Assembly (NCBI GenBank): GCA_011009095.1
Contig: VTPC01000483.1
Coordinates: 186,001 to 250,000, forward strand
Direction: 5' to 3'
Source of the DNA: Ignelater luminosus
Lineage: Eukaryota > Arthropoda > Insecta > Coleoptera > Elateridae
DNA length: 64,000 bases
Of this stretch, positions 60,180 to 64,000 are shown piece by piece. A program made the position numbers and the translations under genes. The notes under the pieces are model-generated. The model did not search any database. It was not told the origin of the DNA and saw only the letters and a list, made by a program, of their open reading frames with translations. Positions within the stretch are counted from its first letter, which is position 1; every line of letters begins with the position of its first letter.

Positions 60180-60720
60180 CACAGAAAACTTAGAAAAATC
60201 AAGGGATTTAATTTGCAATGTATAAAATTCGAACCTTTTTCTCATCGAACCGGGATAGAATTAGACCAGATCAAGCACATAATAAAACAAACTAAAGAAC
60301 AGTGAAGTACCTCGGGAAAAAGATCAGATTATCATCGAGCTAATCAAAGTAGAAAGTGACGAATTATTAAAAAGTCTGAAGACTCGATTTGAACAGATGA
60401 TAGAACAATGCTATTATATATTGAACACTGCATAATGAAAGAGATGGAACAAAGCTAAAGAACTATTGACTAAAAGTCCACTGCCTATTGTACAAAATAT
60501 TAAAAATATCGCCAGCAAATTGATAAACAAACCAATATTCGTACTATTCTAGCCTCACAAACGATAATAAAATGGGCAAGTGCCGTAACAGAAAGGAGAT
60601 CATGGGACAAAAAGGAAATATCAGTCGGTGGTATGACTGAATTTGAAATACCATGAAACAAAGAGAGCTAATTCGGGCAACAAGAAGAAGAGAACTTAAC
60701 AAATTTGGAATATGCAAACA
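60180..60720 (+). mobile_element. probable decayed LINE 3' part
   Basis: On the + strand, YLGKKIRLSS (near 60308-60340) resembles the YLG segment that follows the RT motifs in RTE/endonuclease-RT LINEs. IIKWASAVTERRSWDKKEI (near 60565-60625) resembles the KWAGHVxRxxDxRW segment near their C terminus. The two are closer together than in intact elements, implying a deletion, and stops are frequent. Identification rests on these two short resemblances only. Confidence 0.35.
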
Positions 60721-61084
60721 TTTAGAAAGAAAATCGCTCCTGTCTCAACAGCCTACAATATTGTAGTATTGTTACAAGAACATAAAACGTAGTTGACAAA
60801 GGTAAGGATTTCAGGCCATACAAAAATTACAAATACAATACTGTCTATTATAGAATCTAGACATTCTAGACTCCTTTCTTCTTTAGATTTTATTTTTGGC
60901 TAAGCGTATTTTGATAAACTCGGCTCTCCATATGTGATGTTTAGTTGACAGAACTCAAATGATTGACATCGTCCATTTATTGGATTGCTATGCAATTTTG
61001 TTCAAAAATCTTAAAAGTAACAGTCTCTAGACTGTATCACACACAGAGGTACAATTTTGTTTTTTTTGTATGTTTTATTTGTAT

Positions 61085-61530
61085 ATCGCCAAGGAAAAGA
61101 GTTATCGAGATGAAATTTTGTTTGTCGGCACTGGTAGGAGGTAGCTTTTAGACAACCGCCGATCGTCTATTGGTTGTTTGTCAGGTATTCCATATCTAAG
61201 GAACTGATAGTAGTATGGAGATAGGACTTTGTTGATGGAGGTAGGAAAACGTCTTTCAAATAATCCGGTCGTCTTTTTGTTTGAAACTTTGTATTGGCAG
61301 TGGTAGGAGAATCACTTTCAAATGATCTTGGAGCCACCAATGTTTGTTTTTTTTTAAACAGATTTCTTGCATCTTCGAAACGGGTTGTCGCATGGGGATG
61401 AAATTTTGTTTGTTGGTAGCGGTAGGGGAATTACCTCCAAACGATCGATCTGTATTTTCTGCAGAACATAATCGAAATCTTGTCATATCGAGATGAAACT
61501 TTGTTGGTATTAGAGAAGTGGCTTGGTAAT
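61085..61530. repeat. degenerate tandem repeat
   Basis: The unit is a GAGATGAAATTTTGTTTG or GGGATGAAATTTTGTTTG phrase, then a GGCA-TGGTAGGAG-like phrase and a TTTCAAANGATC phrase. It occurs around 61108, 61219, 61285, 61398 and, partially, 61489. Units are about 65-115 bases apart and diverged. Minus-strand frames (61256-61591, 61431-61637) arise from the repeat and show no domain. Confidence 0.55.
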
Positions 61531-61739
61531 CTGGGCACCATTGATCGTTGAAGAGCGGAGCCCGACCCGTGTAAGTGTTTGCCTCTACCAAGAAGGTTAA
61601 TTGAGAGGACCGGTTCTAGGACGAACTCTGTGGCCACACCAATGTCGACTTAAATACAATTAGAAGAGAAACGCTTTAAGCGCTACGAAGCCCAAGACAT
61701 TAGAGCTTAGAGCATAGAAATTAGGGTTAGTGGAGTAAG

Positions 61740-64000
61740 GAATGGTAAAAAGGAAACTTCTTCAATGTATATATTATTTTTATTATTTGTTTTAAGAAGT
61801 TCATAGATTTGCATCATTAAGGTTGTTTAGAATTTCTTACAATATGCATAATTTCTTTGGTTAGACAATGAAGATATAAATCTCAACAACAGAGACATCT
61901 AGCATACGTTTCACTCTGAAAATACACTACAGGAAAGATGGTCAATGTATTTTTTATAGGAACTTCGACGACGTTATTGCCAGCTGTTTTATCATACAAA
62001 TTCTTATTTGTTAAGCCATTTACCTATCATTAATATTTTCTGTTTTTCTATATTGCATTTAGTTAAATACATGTGGAACTATAGATTACTTAATAAAAGA
62101 AAGAAAAAAATAAATAAATAGGTAATTTAACCGATTCTGTATCTCATATTGTTTTGGCAATTCGAATGGTGAGAGTCTCGAATTTGCATGTTTTCTGGTT
62201 TTATCGCACATTTTTAATTATACCCATGATTAGCTAGCACAGTAGATATTACTTCCTAAATTTATTAGTATTCAATCTTCTTAATGTTACCATGATCTTG
62301 CTTGCTATGATTAGAATTTCTTACATTGGTAGAGTCCTTTTTTCGAATAATAAAGAAACTTTGGCAGTGAATAGCATTTCAAAGGTAGAAGTATGTATCT
62401 AAATGACTGTTTTATACTTTTTCTTCTACACAAAAAGTTTTGGGTAGTTTTAACTGTATAAACAAAATCTCAGATTGGAAAGAATCTTTGTGAACACGCT
62501 GTATAAGAACGTATTATGTAATGCATCATAGTTGATTTTTCCGTGTTATGTATCTCAGAAAGAATGAAAATCAGAAAAATAATGCTACCTCCAAGGCGAT
62601 CGTTCCATTTTCATGGATTCTACAGTAGAGTATTTTTCGTAAATAATAAATAGATGAAAAGTAATTTATTTAAATTACCAGCACAACTATAAAATAACAA
62701 AACAATACTTGCCATGATCTTTGACTGTTCTTTGTAAAAACATAGCATGTTATCATTTCTCTTTTTTATATTTTTTTCTTGATTAACTTTGAATTATTTT
62801 CCATGTTTTCTAACCTCTCGTCTTTTGATATGTATATGTTATTTATGAAGTCTTTTTATTCGTTGTAATAAAATGGTATAAGCATGTTTTCCTAAGAAAT
62901 GTTGCATGCGTATAAATAATTATTTTTCTATAAAATGTAGGATGATTGCTCTTAAAAGTTGTTTGTTACTATATTAAAATGACTTTTTGCACACGTTAAT
63001 AAACTTTTATAAACATAACCTGAATGTCGTCATCCTAACATGAACAACTTTCTAAACGAATCTTTCATAGAATAGACGACTTGCATAAAGAAAAAATTGT
63101 TCAAATCCACATTGACCAGTTCACATATGAACGGAATAAAGTACAGTTAACATGTTGCATTGACTTTTTGCTAAAACGAATATTTTTCCCATAAATTAAA
63201 ACTGTAATAATTAACAAACTTAATTAAGTTTTCCAAAACAATTACTGTTTAATGAATAAAAATTGTTAAGAGTCGGAACATTTTTATTAGAGAAAAATGC
63301 TTGATGTTATCTTTTCGACAATATTTTTCCATTTCGCGTATTCGTCATCACCATGTAAATATCCGAAACCATCCCATTTTTACTACTCATTCGCAATATG
63401 AGTGAATGTGTGTGGGTGGAAAGAAACATGTTTTTAGTGACCGTTAGATTTTGTTAATATGTTCAGTGACATCAAGCGGATATGGTTGTTTGATTTATGG
63501 TGCGATTTATGGTATATACTATATTGTGATCTCGAACTTTTCAGCATTTTTCCTGCAAAGCCAATTTATAAAACTCGAGAAGAAAAAATGTAAATTAACA
63601 TTGGAAACTTTCTGTGCAAAAAAAAACATCTCCGGTGTAATCAAAAAGTTTTTCCCTTACCGAACAATAGTGTAGTTTTGAGTTCAACATTCCATGGAAA
63701 ACTTTAATTGTATTTATTTAGAATTTCATTCTAAAAATATTCCGTATCCATTCCAGAGTAAGCAGCAAGCGCGTTGAATAATTTAACTTTCCCCTAGGAT
63801 TTAAGGGCGAACGTCATGAAAACGAGGGTGCTTTAAAGGTCGGTTTTTCCCATGACAGTGTGTGTACGTATGCGTAATCTTACTATTTATAAAAATATTG
63901 CATGATGTGATGATAAATAAGAGATATCTATAAAAAAACAGTGCCTTATAGTAATTTGGGCATAAAAATATTTTTTTTGATCAAGCATTCTTATTTATAA
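61740..64000. other. intron, AT-rich, no recognised gene
   Basis: Nothing coding, no spen RRM continuation and no transposon border was recognised up to the window end. A short GC-richer patch near 63770-63840 (CCCCTAGGATTTAAGGGCGAACG) has acceptor-like but not RRM-like sequence. Confidence 0.45.

Larger units (their letters stand above)
7729..64000 (+). other. spen: spen intron 1, open at the window end (at least 56 kb)
   Basis: After the donor at 7729 I looked for the expected continuation (a codon-completing base, then a Tyr-Gly-Arg-Val type beta strand) and did not find it. The whole remainder is therefore best read as one very long first intron holding transposon fossils and possible regulatory DNA. 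A nested gene cannot be excluded, but no credible multi-exon or single-exon host gene was seen. Confidence 0.7.

Noticed and set aside
60210..60260. GGTTCGAATTT on the minus strand as a tRNA B box
   Set aside because: No matching A box, acceptor stem or anticodon arm could be placed around it.
61256..61591. 111-codon minus-strand ORF
   Set aside because: It overlaps a degenerate tandem repeat; the frame arises from the repeat unit and shows no domain.
61720..61731. TTAGGGTTAG, telomere-like
   Set aside because: Only about one and a half units, and typical insect telomeres use TTAGG; no array is present.

Overview
This is a 64 kb, AT-rich, intron-dominated stretch of an animal nuclear genome, almost certainly an insect. 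The evidence is one split-codon exon of a conserved animal gene, a CAAAATGG-type start context, and fossils of piggyBac, mariner, hAT, Tc1-type and non-LTR elements. I cannot fix the insect order from the sequence. No bacterial operons, CRISPR arrays or tRNA/rRNA genes were seen.

The one gene I can name with confidence is split ends (spen; SHARP/MINT/SPEN family) on the + strand. Its first coding exon (7646-7728) encodes the start of RRM1 and stops at a GT donor in the middle of a codon, in the RRM helix. It is preceded by a CpG-richer leader with many short upstream ORFs. No continuation of the RRM (the conserved YGRV segment) was found downstream. The region from 7729 to the window end therefore looks like a first intron of at least 56 kb. 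A neat 30-nt candidate microexon (7908-7937) lies just inside it and keeps the frame.

Upstream (1-7200) there are two weak candidate 3' exons of a neighbouring + strand gene (422-454 and 793-834), a Tc1-type MITE (1595-2036), one copy of a dispersed repeat (3054-3312) and a CpG-richer candidate promoter zone (6000-6730).

The intron is a graveyard of mobile elements and degenerate repeats. They are: a divergent tandem array (9.8-11.4 kb); two copies of a roughly 1.4-1.6 kb GC-richer repeat without a recognisable ORF (13.6-15.2 and 36.4-37.9 kb); a decayed piggyBac transposase (26.5-27.7 kb, minus); a decayed mariner transposase (35.7-36.3 kb, minus) that has lost its first catalytic Asp; a hAT element with exact 8-bp target duplication and a BED-finger remnant (50041-50879); a 123-bp hAT-type MITE (52663-52785) beside a decayed minus-strand LINE (52.8-53.8 kb); and further decayed coding-like and repetitive DNA at 58-61.6 kb. 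A few CpG-richer islands in the intron (30.0-30.2, 38.6-38.9 and 40.0-40.1 kb) are candidate enhancers or alternative promoters.

Most ORFs of 60-110 codons here are chance or repeat-derived. Coordinates of degenerate elements are approximate, read by eye.
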